NCBI GenBank assembly: GCA_021792975.1
Contig: JAJYTR010000001.1
Coordinates: 62,001 to 126,000 of the forward strand
Direction: 5' to 3'
From: Pseudomonadota bacterium
GTDB taxonomy: Bacteria > Pseudomonadota > Gammaproteobacteria > Xanthomonadales > Rhodanobacteraceae
Length of the DNA stretch: 64,000 nucleotides
A program made the position numbers and the translations under genes. Shown here piece by piece: positions 43,084 through 51,687 of this stretch (within the stretch, counting starts at the first letter, position 1; every line of letters begins with the position of its first letter). The notes under the pieces were generated by a model. That model was not told where the DNA came from. It ran no database searches and saw nothing but the letters and a program-made list of their open reading frames with translations.

Positions 43084-43446
43084 ATGCTGCGATCGCTCCT
43101 GCTGGCCGCCGCGCTCGGCGGTATCGCTTTGGCGACATCCGCCGCCGCGGCGCCTGCCGCGACGCCCGCATCCGGAACGGCCGCCCGCCATCCCGGCGAC
43201 GCGGCCACCGGGCGGCTGCTGGTGTTCACCTGCCACGGCTGTCACGGCATTCCCGGCTACCGCTACGCCTATCCCAACTATCCGGTACCCAAGATCGCCG
43301 GCCAGCACTACGACTACCTGGTCGCCGCACTGGACGAATACCGGGCGGGCCAGCGCGCCAACCCGACCATGCAGGCCCAGGCGATGGCGCTGTCCAAGCG
43401 GGACATCCGCGACATCGCGGCCTATCTCTCCAGCATCCGCAAGTGA
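43084..43446 (+). CDS. Small periplasmic c-type cytochrome
   Basis: 120 residues with a signal peptide (about 1-22, cleavage near SAAAAP). One heme site, CHGCH (C50, C53, H54); the likely axial methionine is in ANPTMQAQA. The class-I fold ends with RDIRDIAAYLSSI. Between heme motif and the IAGQ segment there is a Tyr/Pro-rich insertion (GYRYAYPNYPVP) that the second cytochrome lacks. It resembles cytochrome c4/c5/c553-type carriers. Followed at once by a paralogue; both need the Ccm system encoded at 22237-28984. Confidence 0.9.
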   Translation: MLRSLLLAAALGGIALATSAAAAPAATPASGTAARHPGDAATGRLLVFTCHGCHGIPGYRYAYPNYPVPKIAGQHYDYLVAALDEYRAGQRANPTMQAQAMALSKRDIRDIAAYLSSIRK

Positions 43447-43462
43447 ATCCGGGATCCCGCCG

Positions 43463-43837
43463 ATGATGCGCATACTGCTTTCCGCCGCCCTTGCCACGAT
43501 CGCACTGCTGGCCATGCCGGCAGTCCATGCCGAGGGCAACGCCGCCGCCGGCAAGAAGAAGGCGACGGTCTGCTTCGCCTGCCACGGCGAGAACGGCAAC
43601 TCGCTGGTCGGGCAGTACCCCCGCCTGGCCGGTCAATATCCGCAGTACATCGTCCAGGCGCTCAAGGAATACAAGGACGGCCAGCGCAAGAACCCGATCA
43701 TGGTGGGCTTCGCCAGCACCCTCACCGCCCGGGACCGCAAGGACATCGCCGCCTATTTCGGCGCGCAGAAACCGGTGCTGTGGACATTGCACGGCGAAGT
43801 ATCGGGCTCGCACCGGCGCCAGGGCACCACGCTGTAA
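43463..43837 (+). CDS. Small periplasmic c-type cytochrome, paralogue
   Basis: 124 residues from ATG 43463 (the next codon, also ATG, is an alternative). Signal peptide 1-23 (cleavage after VHA). Heme site CFACH (C37, C40, H41); likely axial Met in KNPIMVGFAS. Shares LAGQYP.Y...AL.EY..GQR.NP.M and the DIAAY end with the preceding gene, showing a tandem duplication. A C-terminal basic tail (HRRQGTTL) is unique. Probable soluble electron carrier to a terminal oxidase; partner unknown. Confidence 0.9.
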   Translation: MMRILLSAALATIALLAMPAVHAEGNAAAGKKKATVCFACHGENGNSLVGQYPRLAGQYPQYIVQALKEYKDGQRKNPIMVGFASTLTARDRKDIAAYFGAQKPVLWTLHGEVSGSHRRQGTTL

Positions 43838-43873
43838 GCACGCGCGGCGACGGCGGCGTCCGCAGGCTGCGAT

Positions 43874-44461
43874 TCAGCGCGCGCGGAAATAGGGGTTCTC
43901 GCCACGCGCGTGGTCGGTGGCGTCGCGTACCGCGGTCACACCTGGAACGCGCTGGCGCAAGGTCCGCTCGACCCCCTGGCGCAGCGTCACGTCCACCTGT
44001 CCGCAACCCTGGCACCCGCCGCCGAAGGCCAGCACCACGCTGCCGTCGCCACCCACCTCCAGCAGGCTGACATGGCCGCGGTGCTGCGCCAGCTGCGGAT
44101 TGATCTCCTCTTCCAGCACGCGGCGCACCTGCTCGACCAGCGCGGCGCGCTCGCGATCGACGCCGCCGCGCAGCCGGGGCGCGCGGACGCTCAGCGTGCT
44201 GCCGGTGGCGGTGGGCAGCAGATCGATGCGGGCGTCCTCCAGCCAGGGCACGCTGGCATGGTCCACGTACAGGCTGAAGCCGCCGCAGTCCAGCGTCCAG
44301 TCGTCCGCCAGCCGTTCGCCGGGTTCACAGAAGCTCAACTCGCAGTCGCCACGCAGCGTGCCACCTTCACGGGCGCGCAGACGGATGCCCCAGCCGGGGC
44401 CACCCTGCTCGGCCAGCAGCTTCGCGAAATGCGCCTGTGCGCGCTTGGAAATCTCGATCAT
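43874..44461 (-). CDS. nfuA: Fe-S biogenesis protein NfuA
   Basis: 195 residues from the ATG at 44461 (MIEISKRAQAHFAKLLAEQ); an ATG at 44479 would add six residues. The N-terminal A-type-like domain has lost most cluster cysteines, as in NfuA; the C-terminal NifU-like domain has the CxxC (C150, C153 in FGGGCQGCGQVDVTL) that binds a 4Fe-4S cluster at the dimer interface. It delivers clusters to target proteins and repairs them under stress. Diverges from phhB, convergent with the cytochrome pair. Confidence 0.94.
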   Translation of the reverse strand: MIEISKRAQAHFAKLLAEQGGPGWGIRLRAREGGTLRGDCELSFCEPGERLADDWTLDCGGFSLYVDHASVPWLEDARIDLLPTATGSTLSVRAPRLRGGVDRERAALVEQVRRVLEEEINPQLAQHRGHVSLLEVGGDGSVVLAFGGGCQGCGQVDVTLRQGVERTLRQRVPGVTAVRDATDHARGENPYFRAR

Positions 44462-44493
44462 CGCATTCACCTCGGCCATCCAGTGTAGCGGCC

Positions 44494-44499
44494 TATACT
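44494..44499 (+). promoter_or_regulatory. Candidate -10 box for phhB
   Basis: TATACT in GCCTATACTCG, 30 bases before the phhB ATG; the same local sequence accompanies other starts in this window. Confidence 0.4.
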
Positions 44500-44528
44500 C
44501 GCGCGCCTGTCCACTGCCGGAGCGCGCC

Positions 44529-44876
44529 ATGACCCAGGCCGAACTCGCCCGCCAGCCCTGCCAGCCCCGAGCGGGCGACACCCATCGGCTCGATGCCGAG
44601 CGCATCGGCGCGCTGCTGGCCCTGCTGCCGGGCTGGACACGGTCGACCGACGGCCGCGCCATCGTCCGCGAGTATCGCTTCGCCGACTTCCATCACACGC
44701 TGGGTTTCATCAACGCCGTCGGTTTCCTGGCCAACCGGGCCGATCATCATCCCGATCTGGAGGCGGGCTATGGCCATTGCCGGGTACGGTGGTCCACGCA
44801 CGACTGCGGCGGCCTGTCGCTGAACGATTTCATCTGCGCGGCGCGGATCGAACAGATGCTGACACCCGGATGCTGA
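44529..44876 (+). CDS. phhB: 4a-hydroxytetrahydrobiopterin dehydratase (pterin-4a-carbinolamine dehydratase)
   Basis: 115 residues. The PCD family signature is clear: YRFADFHHTLGFINAVG followed by ADHHPDLEAGYGHCRVRWSTHDCGGLS, with the catalytic histidines (HHT and DHHPD). It dehydrates the pterin carbinolamine formed by phenylalanine hydroxylase; a phhA gene is not in this window, and family members without phhA may act in molybdopterin or other pterin metabolism. The stop overlaps the next gene's start by seven bases. Confidence 0.93.
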   Translation: MTQAELARQPCQPRAGDTHRLDAERIGALLALLPGWTRSTDGRAIVREYRFADFHHTLGFINAVGFLANRADHHPDLEAGYGHCRVRWSTHDCGGLSLNDFICAARIEQMLTPGC

Positions 44877-46348
44877 GCGCGCGCCCGCTGCACCTGATCT
44901 CCGCCGCGGGCGCTGCGCTGGCGCTGACTGTTCTGCTGGCCCTGCTGGGCGACGCGCTGACCCGCGCCGCCGTGGCACGACAGGGTCTGGCGGCCTGGAC
45001 CGACTGGCACGACGGGGTCTCGCCCTGGCGCTGGGCGCTGCGCCAGCCGCGCGATGTGATCGCCGGCCGCGCCTTCGGTCGCGGCCGGCTGGCGGCCGGC
45101 GCGGACGCGCTGGCCCTCGAAGGCTGGGGGCCGGTGCAGGTCGGCTTGCGGCTGACGCATCCGGCGCCCCTCGCGCAGGCACCGGTGCTACAGCTGGATC
45201 TGCGCCGGAGCCGGCCCTGGCCGCTGACCCTGATCGTGCGGCCGGCGCTGGCAGCGCCCCAATGCACCGCTGCCGCCGGCATGCTGCCGCGCCGCCCCGG
45301 CACCATGCGGGTCGACCTCGCCACGCTGCGCTGGCGCTGCAACGGCCATCCGGCACCCATGCCCGCGCAGGCGGCCATGCTGCGTCTGGCCTTCGCGCCA
45401 CCGCAGCGCGCGACGATCGCACTGGACTGGGTCCGGCTGCGGCCGCCGGTGTCGCCACGGCTCGAGGGGCCGATTCCGCTGGCGCGTCTGCGGGCCGCGC
45501 CGCGCGCGCCCGGGACCGTTCCGGTGGTGTGGCTGCCGGCGTGGTTCTCCTCGCGCCTGCTGGCCCAGCGCGATGCGCTGTGGCGGCAGCATCCCGCAGC
45601 CGTGGCGCTGCCGGCAGGTGTCGTTCCGCATGCCGTGCCGCAGCGCAGACACGCCGGATTGCGCGCGGATGCCGCGATCGGCGCCTGTGCCCTGCTCATG
45701 GCACTCGGGATCCTGCCGTCGCTGCGCAGACGCGTTCCCAGAATGACGGACGCGCTGCAGCCGCTGCTGGCGATGGCGCCGGTTCTGCTGATCGCCTTCG
45801 GCGTCGGCGACAGCCAGGCGCCCGATCTGCGTTCGGGCATGCTGATCCTGCTGGCGCTGGGTTATGCGCTGCTGCTGGCCCGGCTCGAGCCCGCGAACCT
45901 GCGTCCCTGGCGTCTTTGTGGCCCAGCGTCCGGGGCCAGCCTGCCGCTGCTTCCCCTGCTGCCGGCAGCGGTACTGTGGCTGCTGCAGGGGCGACACGCG
46001 CCGCAGGCGATCGAACTGGCGCGCTATCTGCCCTGGGCCGCGCTGCAGCAGTTCCTGGTACTGGCGGTGGTTGCGCGTCGTCTGGATGCAGCGCTGGGGC
46101 GGCGTGCGGCGGCGGTGCTGGCCGCCGCGGCACTGTTCGCGCTGGGACACGCACCCAACACCGCGCTGATGCTGCTGGCCTTCGCCGCGGAGCTGTACTG
46201 GGCGTGGTGCTTCCTGCGCGGCGGTGCGCTGTTGCCGGTGGTGCTGGCGCATGCGCTGTGCGGCACGCTGCTGCAGGCCATCGCCAGCGACGGCGGCTGG
46301 CTGCGTTCGCTGGCCATCGGCGCGCGCTATCTGGGCGGAACCGGCTGA
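44870..46348 (+). CDS. Polytopic membrane protein with degenerate CPBP (CAAX-protease-like) domain
   Basis: 492 residues from the ATG at 44870, overlapping phhB. One N-terminal helix (about 8-30) is followed by a roughly 220-residue extramembrane domain, with a GADALALEGWGPVQVGLRL beta-rich region and several cysteines, then about seven membrane helices. The last 130 residues resemble the CPBP intramembrane protease family: FALGH fits FxxxH and VVLAHALCG fits the third motif His, but the first motif, usually EExxxR, reads QQFLVLAVVARR, with the catalytic glutamates replaced. It may be an inactive or divergent member. The 3' end overlaps rluC (opposite strand) by 22 bases. Function unknown. 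Confidence 0.7.
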   Translation: MLSARPLHLISAAGAALALTVLLALLGDALTRAAVARQGLAAWTDWHDGVSPWRWALRQPRDVIAGRAFGRGRLAAGADALALEGWGPVQVGLRLTHPAPLAQAPVLQLDLRRSRPWPLTLIVRPALAAPQCTAAAGMLPRRPGTMRVDLATLRWRCNGHPAPMPAQAAMLRLAFAPPQRATIALDWVRLRPPVSPRLEGPIPLARLRAAPRAPGTVPVVWLPAWFSSRLLAQRDALWRQHPAAVALPAGVVPHAVPQRRHAGLRADAAIGACALLMALGILPSLRRRVPRMTDALQPLLAMAPVLLIAFGVGDSQAPDLRSGMLILLALGYALLLARLEPANLRPWRLCGPASGASLPLLPLLPAAVLWLLQGRHAPQAIELARYLPWAALQQFLVLAVVARRLDAALGRRAAAVLAAAALFALGHAPNTALMLLAFAAELYWAWCFLRGGALLPVVLAHALCGTLLQAIASDGGWLRSLAIGARYLGGTG

Positions 46349-47283
46349 TCGGCGAGTACGGCGCGCAGATCTTCGGGCAGCGGCGCCGAGAAGCTGTAGC
46401 CGTGGTCACCGAATTCGAACTCGAAGCGCGCCGCATGCAGGAACAGGCGCTTCAGACCGCGCTCCCGCCAGCGCCTGTTGTCCACGCGCGCACCGTATTT
46501 CTCGTCCCCGGCCAACGGATGGCCGGCATGCGCCGCATGCACGCGGATCTGGTGCGTGCGGCCGGTAGCCAGCGTGGCCTCGACCAGGCTGGCATCGGCA
46601 TACCGTTCCAGTTCACGGAAGAAGGTCAGCGCCGGCTTGCCGTCGTCGGCCACGCGTACGATGCGCTCGCCGCCGGCCAGATCGAACCTGCGCAGCGGGA
46701 CGTTGACATCGAAGCGCACGCGCTCGAGCGCGCCGGTCATCAGGCACAGGTACTGCTTCGTCACCCGTCCGCCGCGGATGGCCTCCTGCGCGCCCAGCAG
46801 CGCCTGGCGCGAGCGCGCCAGCACCAGCACGCCGGAGGTGTCGCGGTCCAGCCGGTGCACCAGTTCCAGCGGCTCGCCGGGAAACGCGGCGCGCAGCAGT
46901 TCGATGGCACCGTGCGTGATGCCGCTGCCGCCGTGGCTGGCGATGCCGGGGGGCTTGTCCAGTACCAGGAAATGCTTGTCGCGATGCAACACCGCTCCAC
47001 GCAGCCGTTCCAGCAATTCGGCGGCGGGCGCGGCGGCCGCGCCCGCAGCAGCCTGCCGCAACGGCGGGATGCGCAGTTCGTCCCCCGCCGCCAGTCGCGT
47101 ATCGGGTCTGGCGCGCTTGCCGTTGACGCGCACCTGGCCGGTGCGCAGCAGCCGGTACAGTAGGCTGCGCGGCACGCCTTTGAGCAGGGTGGCCAGCGCA
47201 TTGTCGATGCGCTGGCCGTCGCGTTCAGGCCCCACGCGCACATGCCGTACGCCGTGCTGCGCATCGGAAGTTGGTGTCGTCAT
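46327..47283 (-). CDS. rluC: 23S rRNA pseudouridine(955/2504/2580) synthase
   Basis: 318 residues from the ATG at 47283. An N-terminal S4 domain ([34 protein letters not shown] region) is followed by the RluA-family catalytic domain with HRLDRDTSG (catalytic Asp146). [26 protein letters not shown] is the C-terminal family motif. Divergent from rne, the same arrangement as in E. coli and many gammaproteobacteria, which supports rluC over rluA/rluD. Its 3' end overlaps the membrane-protein gene. Confidence 0.95.
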   Translation of the reverse strand: MTTPTSDAQHGVRHVRVGPERDGQRIDNALATLLKGVPRSLLYRLLRTGQVRVNGKRARPDTRLAAGDELRIPPLRQAAAGAAAAPAAELLERLRGAVLHRDKHFLVLDKPPGIASHGGSGITHGAIELLRAAFPGEPLELVHRLDRDTSGVLVLARSRQALLGAQEAIRGGRVTKQYLCLMTGALERVRFDVNVPLRRFDLAGGERIVRVADDGKPALTFFRELERYADASLVEATLATGRTHQIRVHAAHAGHPLAGDEKYGARVDNRRWRERGLKRLFLHAARFEFEFGDHGYSFSAPLPEDLRAVLADQPVPPR

Positions 47284-47605
47284 TGAAAAAATACCGTGCC
47301 GGCCCCTACACTGTGCATGCTCTTTGCTGGCCTTGGCGGAATGCCGCAAGGCCGCACCTGCCGGCAGCGCCGGCCGGACCAAGGCCGTGCATCGTGTACG
47401 AGGCGGCCGTACTCCGTCCAGCCTGTTCAGGCAGGTCGGCGTCCAGCCGGTACCTACGAAGGTACCGGGCGGTGCCGATGGCGCAGCCGTACCCCACCCA
47501 CCGGCGCAGCGCAACCCGCTGCGTCCTGCACCCGACGGTGCGAGCCCGGTCGGCCGCCTCTGGCGCCACCGCGGCGCGCCACGCGGGCGACCGAGGAATC
47601 ACACA
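47284..47605 (+). promoter_or_regulatory. Structured rne leader (322 bases between rluC and rne)
   Basis: This gap holds no supportable gene. TACACT at 47307-47312 is a possible rne -10 box, giving a leader near 285 bases. Two hairpins stand out: 47329-47353 (GGCCTT...AAGGCC with an inner four-pair stem) and 47447-47468 (CCGGTACC, loop TACGAA, GGTACCGG, perfect eight pairs). In E. coli RNase E represses its own mRNA through hairpins in a 361-base leader; length and position agree, sequence does not need to. A GAGGAAT ribosome-binding site precedes the ATG. Confidence 0.55.
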
Positions 47606-50446
47606 ATGAAACGCATGTTGATCAACGCGACTCAGCGCGAAGAGTTGCGCGTGGCCATCGTCGACGGCCAGAACCTGTACGACCTGGACATCGAAATCCC
47701 TTCAAAAGAGCAGCGCAAGGGCAACATTTACAAGGGTCGCATCACCCGCGTCGAGGCTTCGCTGGAGGCCTGCTTCGTCGAGTACGGCGCCGAGCGCCAC
47801 GGTTTTCTGCCGCTGAAGGAGATCAACAAGATCTACTTCCAGCCGGGCGTGGACGCGCGCAAGGCCGGCATCCGCGAACTGCTGAAAGAAGGCCAGGAAA
47901 TCATCGTCCAGGTCGAAAAGGAGGAGCGCGGCACCAAGGGCGCGGCGCTGACCAGTTTCATCAGTCTGGCCGGACGCTACATGGTGCTGATGCCGGACAA
48001 TCCCAACGCCGGCGGCGTATCGCGGCGCATCGAGGGCGAGGACCGCCAGGCCCTGAAGGAGGCCATGGAGAAACTCACCCTGCCCGAGGACATGGGACTG
48101 ATCGTGCGCACGGCCGGCATGGGCCGCGACGCCGAGGAACTGCAGTGGGACCTCGACTACCTGCTGCAGTTGTGGAAAGCCATCGACGAGGCGGCCAGGA
48201 GCCGCAGCGCGCCGTTCCTGATCTACCAGGAATCTCGGCTGATCATCCGCGCGTTGCGCGACTACCTGCGCAACGACATCGGCGAAATCCTGATCGACAG
48301 CGAAGAGCTGTATCAGGACGCCCGCGAGTTCGTGCAGCAGGTGATGCCCAACAACCTGCGCAAGCTCAAGCTGTACCAGGACACCACGCCGCTGTTCTCG
48401 CGCTTCCAGATCGAGACACAGATCGAGAACGCCTTCGAGCGCAACGTGCGACTGCCTTCCGGCGGGTCGATCGTGATCGACCAGACCGAGGCGCTGACCA
48501 CCATCGACATCAACTCGGCGCGCGCCACCAAGGGCAGCGATATCGAGGACACCGCGTTCAACACCAATCTCGAGGCCGCCACCGAGATCGCGCGCCAGCT
48601 GCGCATCCGCGACATGGGCGGACTGATCGTCATCGACTTCATCGACATGGACAGCCCGCGCCACCAGCGCGAGGTCGAGGACCGGCTCAAGGACGCGCTG
48701 CGCCACGACCGCGCACGTGTGCAGGTCGGCCGCATCTCGCGCTTCGGCCTGCTGGAGATGTCGCGCCAGCGCCTGCGTCCCAGCCTGGGCGAATCCACCC
48801 AGATCGTCTGTCCGCGCTGCGAGGGTCACGGCCGCATCCGCGGCGTGGAATCGCTGTCGCTCTCGGCGCTGCGCCTGGTCGAGGAGCATGCCATGAAGGA
48901 AAGCACCGGACAGGTGCTGGTACAGGCGCCGACGCCGGTAGCCAATTTCCTGCTCAACGAGAAGCGTGCGGCGGTGGTCGAGATCGAGCTGCGCCACAAG
49001 ACCCATGTGGTGATCGTGGCCGATGAGAATCTCGAGACGCCGCGCCTGGAAATCACCCGCGTCCGCGAGAGCGAACTGGGCGAACACGTCAAGCCCAGCT
49101 ACGAGCGCCTGACCCCGCGCAGCGAGCCCGCGCTGCCCAAGGTGGGCCAGGTCGAGGTGCAGGGCGAGCAGCCGGCGGTGTCCGGCGTGCGCCCCAGCAC
49201 GCCGGTGCCGCAGCGCGAAGAAGAGCCCGTGTCCGCTACGACGACGGCACCGCACAGCCCGCGCAGCGCGCGCGTGGCACCTGTCGCGCCCGGCCTGCCC
49301 GCGGCGGGCGAAGGCGGTCTGATCCAACGCCTGCTGGGCTGGTTCCGCGGCAGCGCGGCACTGGAAACGGCGCCCGCCCCCGCGGCACGGGAACGCCATG
49401 TGCAGCGTGCCGCAGGTCGCAACGCACGTGATCGCCGCGCCGATGCGCGTGCGCCGGCACGCGGCGAGGCGCGCCCGCCGCAACAGACCGCACCACAGCG
49501 GGGCGCCGCCGGTTCGTCAGCGCGCGGGAGCCAGACGCAGCCTGCGCGCGGAGGAGCCGCGCCCGGCCGCGCAGGGTCACCGGCGCGCACGAATGAACCG
49601 CCGGCCCGGGCCCAGCGCGGCGACGAGCTTCCCGCGAAAGCGACCCGGGACGCGCGCGGCGGCGAGCCGCAATCCGGCGAGCGTGCCATGAACGCGGCAC
49701 CCACAGCACACGCACGGACCGATGCCACCGCCATGCCGGCGACACCGACCGACACGATGGAGCCGGCCGGTTCGATCGCAGCACCCACCGGCAGCGTCGC
49801 GCGGGCGATGGATGCCGCTCCGGCATCCCGGGAAGGCGAGCCCGGCGATGCGCCGCGCGCGCGCCGTCGCGGGCGGCGCGGCGGGCGCCGCCGGCGTGCC
49901 GCGGAATCCGGGTCCGCGTCGGCGCCGATGCCGATGCCGGTGGCTGCCGATGCGACGGCTTCACAGCCGGCGCTCGAAGACACCCGCCAGAATTTCACCG
50001 CGAATGCCGTCCAGGCGCCTGCGGCTTCCGCTGCGGAGCAGCCGGGACCGACGCGTCCGCACACCGCGGCGCCCGCACCGGCCGCACCCGATCCTGCACC
50101 GCCGGCGGGAACGCCGCCCTTCCGGCAAACGGCCCTTTCCGCCGCTGTGGCAATCGGGTCCGCACCCGGCGCGGAAAACGGACCGGCCACTGCGCAACCC
50201 GCTGTGCTGGGTGCCACGCCTCCCCCCGTAGCGCCATCCTCCGCTGCGCCTGTGGTTGCCGTGGTTGCGATGGCTGTGCCGATCCCGCCGCCGGCGACAT
50301 CCGCAGCGACGCCCCCGGCCACCATCACCGAGTCATCCGTGCCGTCGCCGGCCGCTGCGACGCCTGCCGCGCCGCGCCAGGCCAGTCTGCTGCCCGATGC
50401 AGAGGCAGCGCACAAGAAGGCGTCCGCGGACGACCCGGCCGAATAG
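47606..50446 (+). CDS. rne: Ribonuclease E
   Basis: 946 residues. Endonuclease core of the RNA degradosome, essential for mRNA decay and rRNA/tRNA processing. The catalytic half shows the start [10 protein letters not shown], the S1 domain (about 36-120), the DNase I-like domain with catalytic Asp301 and Asp344 ([18 protein letters not shown]) and the Zn-link Cys402/Cys405 ([10 protein letters not shown]), all within two residues of E. coli numbering. After about 500 the protein is Ala/Pro/Arg-rich and disordered. A short amphipathic segment ([16 protein letters not shown], 571-586) sits where E. coli has its membrane anchor; an Arg-rich patch (about 750-767) probably binds RNA. Divergent from rluC. 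Confidence 0.96.
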   Translation: MKRMLINATQREELRVAIVDGQNLYDLDIEIPSKEQRKGNIYKGRITRVEASLEACFVEYGAERHGFLPLKEINKIYFQPGVDARKAGIRELLKEGQEIIVQVEKEERGTKGAALTSFISLAGRYMVLMPDNPNAGGVSRRIEGEDRQALKEAMEKLTLPEDMGLIVRTAGMGRDAEELQWDLDYLLQLWKAIDEAARSRSAPFLIYQESRLIIRALRDYLRNDIGEILIDSEELYQDAREFVQQVMPNNLRKLKLYQDTTPLFSRFQIETQIENAFERNVRLPSGGSIVIDQTEALTTIDINSARATKGSDIEDTAFNTNLEAATEIARQLRIRDMGGLIVIDFIDMDSPRHQREVEDRLKDALRHDRARVQVGRISRFGLLEMSRQRLRPSLGESTQIVCPRCEGHGRIRGVESLSLSALRLVEEHAMKESTGQVLVQAPTPVANFLLNEKRAAVVEIELRHKTHVVIVADENLETPRLEITRVRESELGEHVKPSYERLTPRSEPALPKVGQVEVQGEQPAVSGVRPSTPVPQREEEPVSATTTAPHSPRSARVAPVAPGLPAAGEGGLIQRLLGWFRGSAALETAPAPAARERHVQRAAGRNARDRRADARAPARGEARPPQQTAPQRGAAGSSARGSQTQPARGGAAPGRAGSPARTNEPPARAQRGDELPAKATRDARGGEPQSGERAMNAAPTAHARTDATAMPATPTDTMEPAGSIAAPTGSVARAMDAAPASREGEPGDAPRARRRGRRGGRRRRAAESGSASAPMPMPVAADATASQPALEDTRQNFTANAVQAPAASAAEQPGPTRPHTAAPAPAAPDPAPPAGTPPFRQTALSAAVAIGSAPGAENGPATAQPAVLGATPPPVAPSSAAPVVAVVAMAVPIPPPATSAATPPATITESSVPSPAAATPAAPRQASLLPDAEAAHKKASADDPAE

Positions 50447-50505
50447 CCGGATCGGCGCGGCTCGTACCGCAGCCGCATACCCGGCGTGGACGATGGTGGG
50501 GCGGC

Positions 50506-51687
50506 TCAGCGATCGTCCGCGGCCGCGGTGCTGCCGCCGGCGGAACACGCCGGCTGCCGGGGCTGCGTGTCCGCCGGTCGACGCCGCGGCCCGCAGCCCG
50601 GGCATTCGGGGTCACGCGGCAACGCTGCTTCGCGTACGCGCCCGCCCAGCACATCCACCTGCAGCAGTCGGCCCACCAGCAACTCGCCGATGCCCAGCAG
50701 CAGCTTCAGCGCCTCGGCCGCCTGCAGCATGCCCAGCACACCCGGCGTCACGCCCAGCACGCCGGCCTCGGCGCAGGTGGGCACCTCGTCCGGCACCGGC
50801 GGCTCGGGGAACAGGCAGCGATAGCAGGGCGAATCCGCGCGGCGCGGATCGAACACGCTGAGGTGGCCGCCGAAACGCTCCACCGCTGCATAGATCATGG
50901 GCAGTCCCAGATCGATGCTGGCCGCCGCCAGCGCATAGCGCGCCGGGAAATTGTCGGCGCCGTCCAGCACGAGGTCGTGACCGGCCAGCAGCCGTGCCGC
51001 GTTGCCCGCATCCAGCCGCTGTGCATGTGCCTGCACGCGTACGCGCGGATTGAGCGCCGTCAGCCGCTGCGCAGCCGCCTCGACCTTGGCGAGCCCCGTC
51101 TCGGCATCGGCATACAGTACCTGGCGCTGCAGATTGGAGCGCTCGACGCGATCGGGATCGATCAGGGTGATGCGGCCGACACCGGCGGCGGCCAGATAGA
51201 GCGCGGCGGGTGCGCCCAGCCCGCCCACCCCCACCAGCGCCACGCAGGCCTGCGCCAGCCGCGCCTGGCCGGCCGTACCCACCTGCGGCAGAGCCAGCTG
51301 CCGGGCATAGCGCTGGCGTGCGTCGGCATCCAGCGGGCCGCCGGCCAGCGGCAGGCCGGCAGCCAGCCATGCAGCCATGCCCCCGCGCACGGAGTACAGC
51401 TCGCGGCCGGGTGCCTGCAGCCGTTCCAGCGCGTGCCGCGAGCGCACGCCGCGGGCGCATATCAGCAGCGCTCGCGGCGGCGATTGCTGCCGCAGCCAGT
51501 GCGGCAGGTCGTCGGCAATCACCGCCAGGGCGCCGGCGGCCATTGCCGCAGCGCGCTCCGCAGGCTCGCGCAGATCCAGCAACGGCACCCCTTCGGCCAT
51601 CAGCGCGAGGGCTTCGAGGGGGGAAACTTCCCGGCACGCGCGATCGGCCACGAGACCATTCACCGGGTCAGTGCCGGCCGCGCGCAT
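50506..51687 (-). CDS. moeB: Rhodanese-ThiF/MoeB fusion (sulfur-carrier adenylyltransferase)
   Basis: 393 residues. N-terminal rhodanese domain (about 20-115) with active Cys77 in LLICARGVRSRHAL; then the E1-like ThiF/MoeB domain with nucleotide loop VGVGGLGAPAALYLA, DRVERSNLQRQVLY, DGADNFPARY and a zinc CxxC pair (CYRC, CPGC). It would adenylate the C-terminal Gly of MoaD or ThiS and possibly pass sulfur itself. The order rhodanese-first is opposite to MOCS3/MoeBR proteins. The last 25 residues are low complexity. Overlaps der by 20 bases and is the final gene of the ndk-der series. Confidence 0.88.
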   Translation of the reverse strand: MRAAGTDPVNGLVADRACREVSPLEALALMAEGVPLLDLREPAERAAAMAAGALAVIADDLPHWLRQQSPPRALLICARGVRSRHALERLQAPGRELYSVRGGMAAWLAAGLPLAGGPLDADARQRYARQLALPQVGTAGQARLAQACVALVGVGGLGAPAALYLAAAGVGRITLIDPDRVERSNLQRQVLYADAETGLAKVEAAAQRLTALNPRVRVQAHAQRLDAGNAARLLAGHDLVLDGADNFPARYALAAASIDLGLPMIYAAVERFGGHLSVFDPRRADSPCYRCLFPEPPVPDEVPTCAEAGVLGVTPGVLGMLQAAEALKLLLGIGELLVGRLLQVDVLGGRVREAALPRDPECPGCGPRRRPADTQPRQPACSAGGSTAAADDR

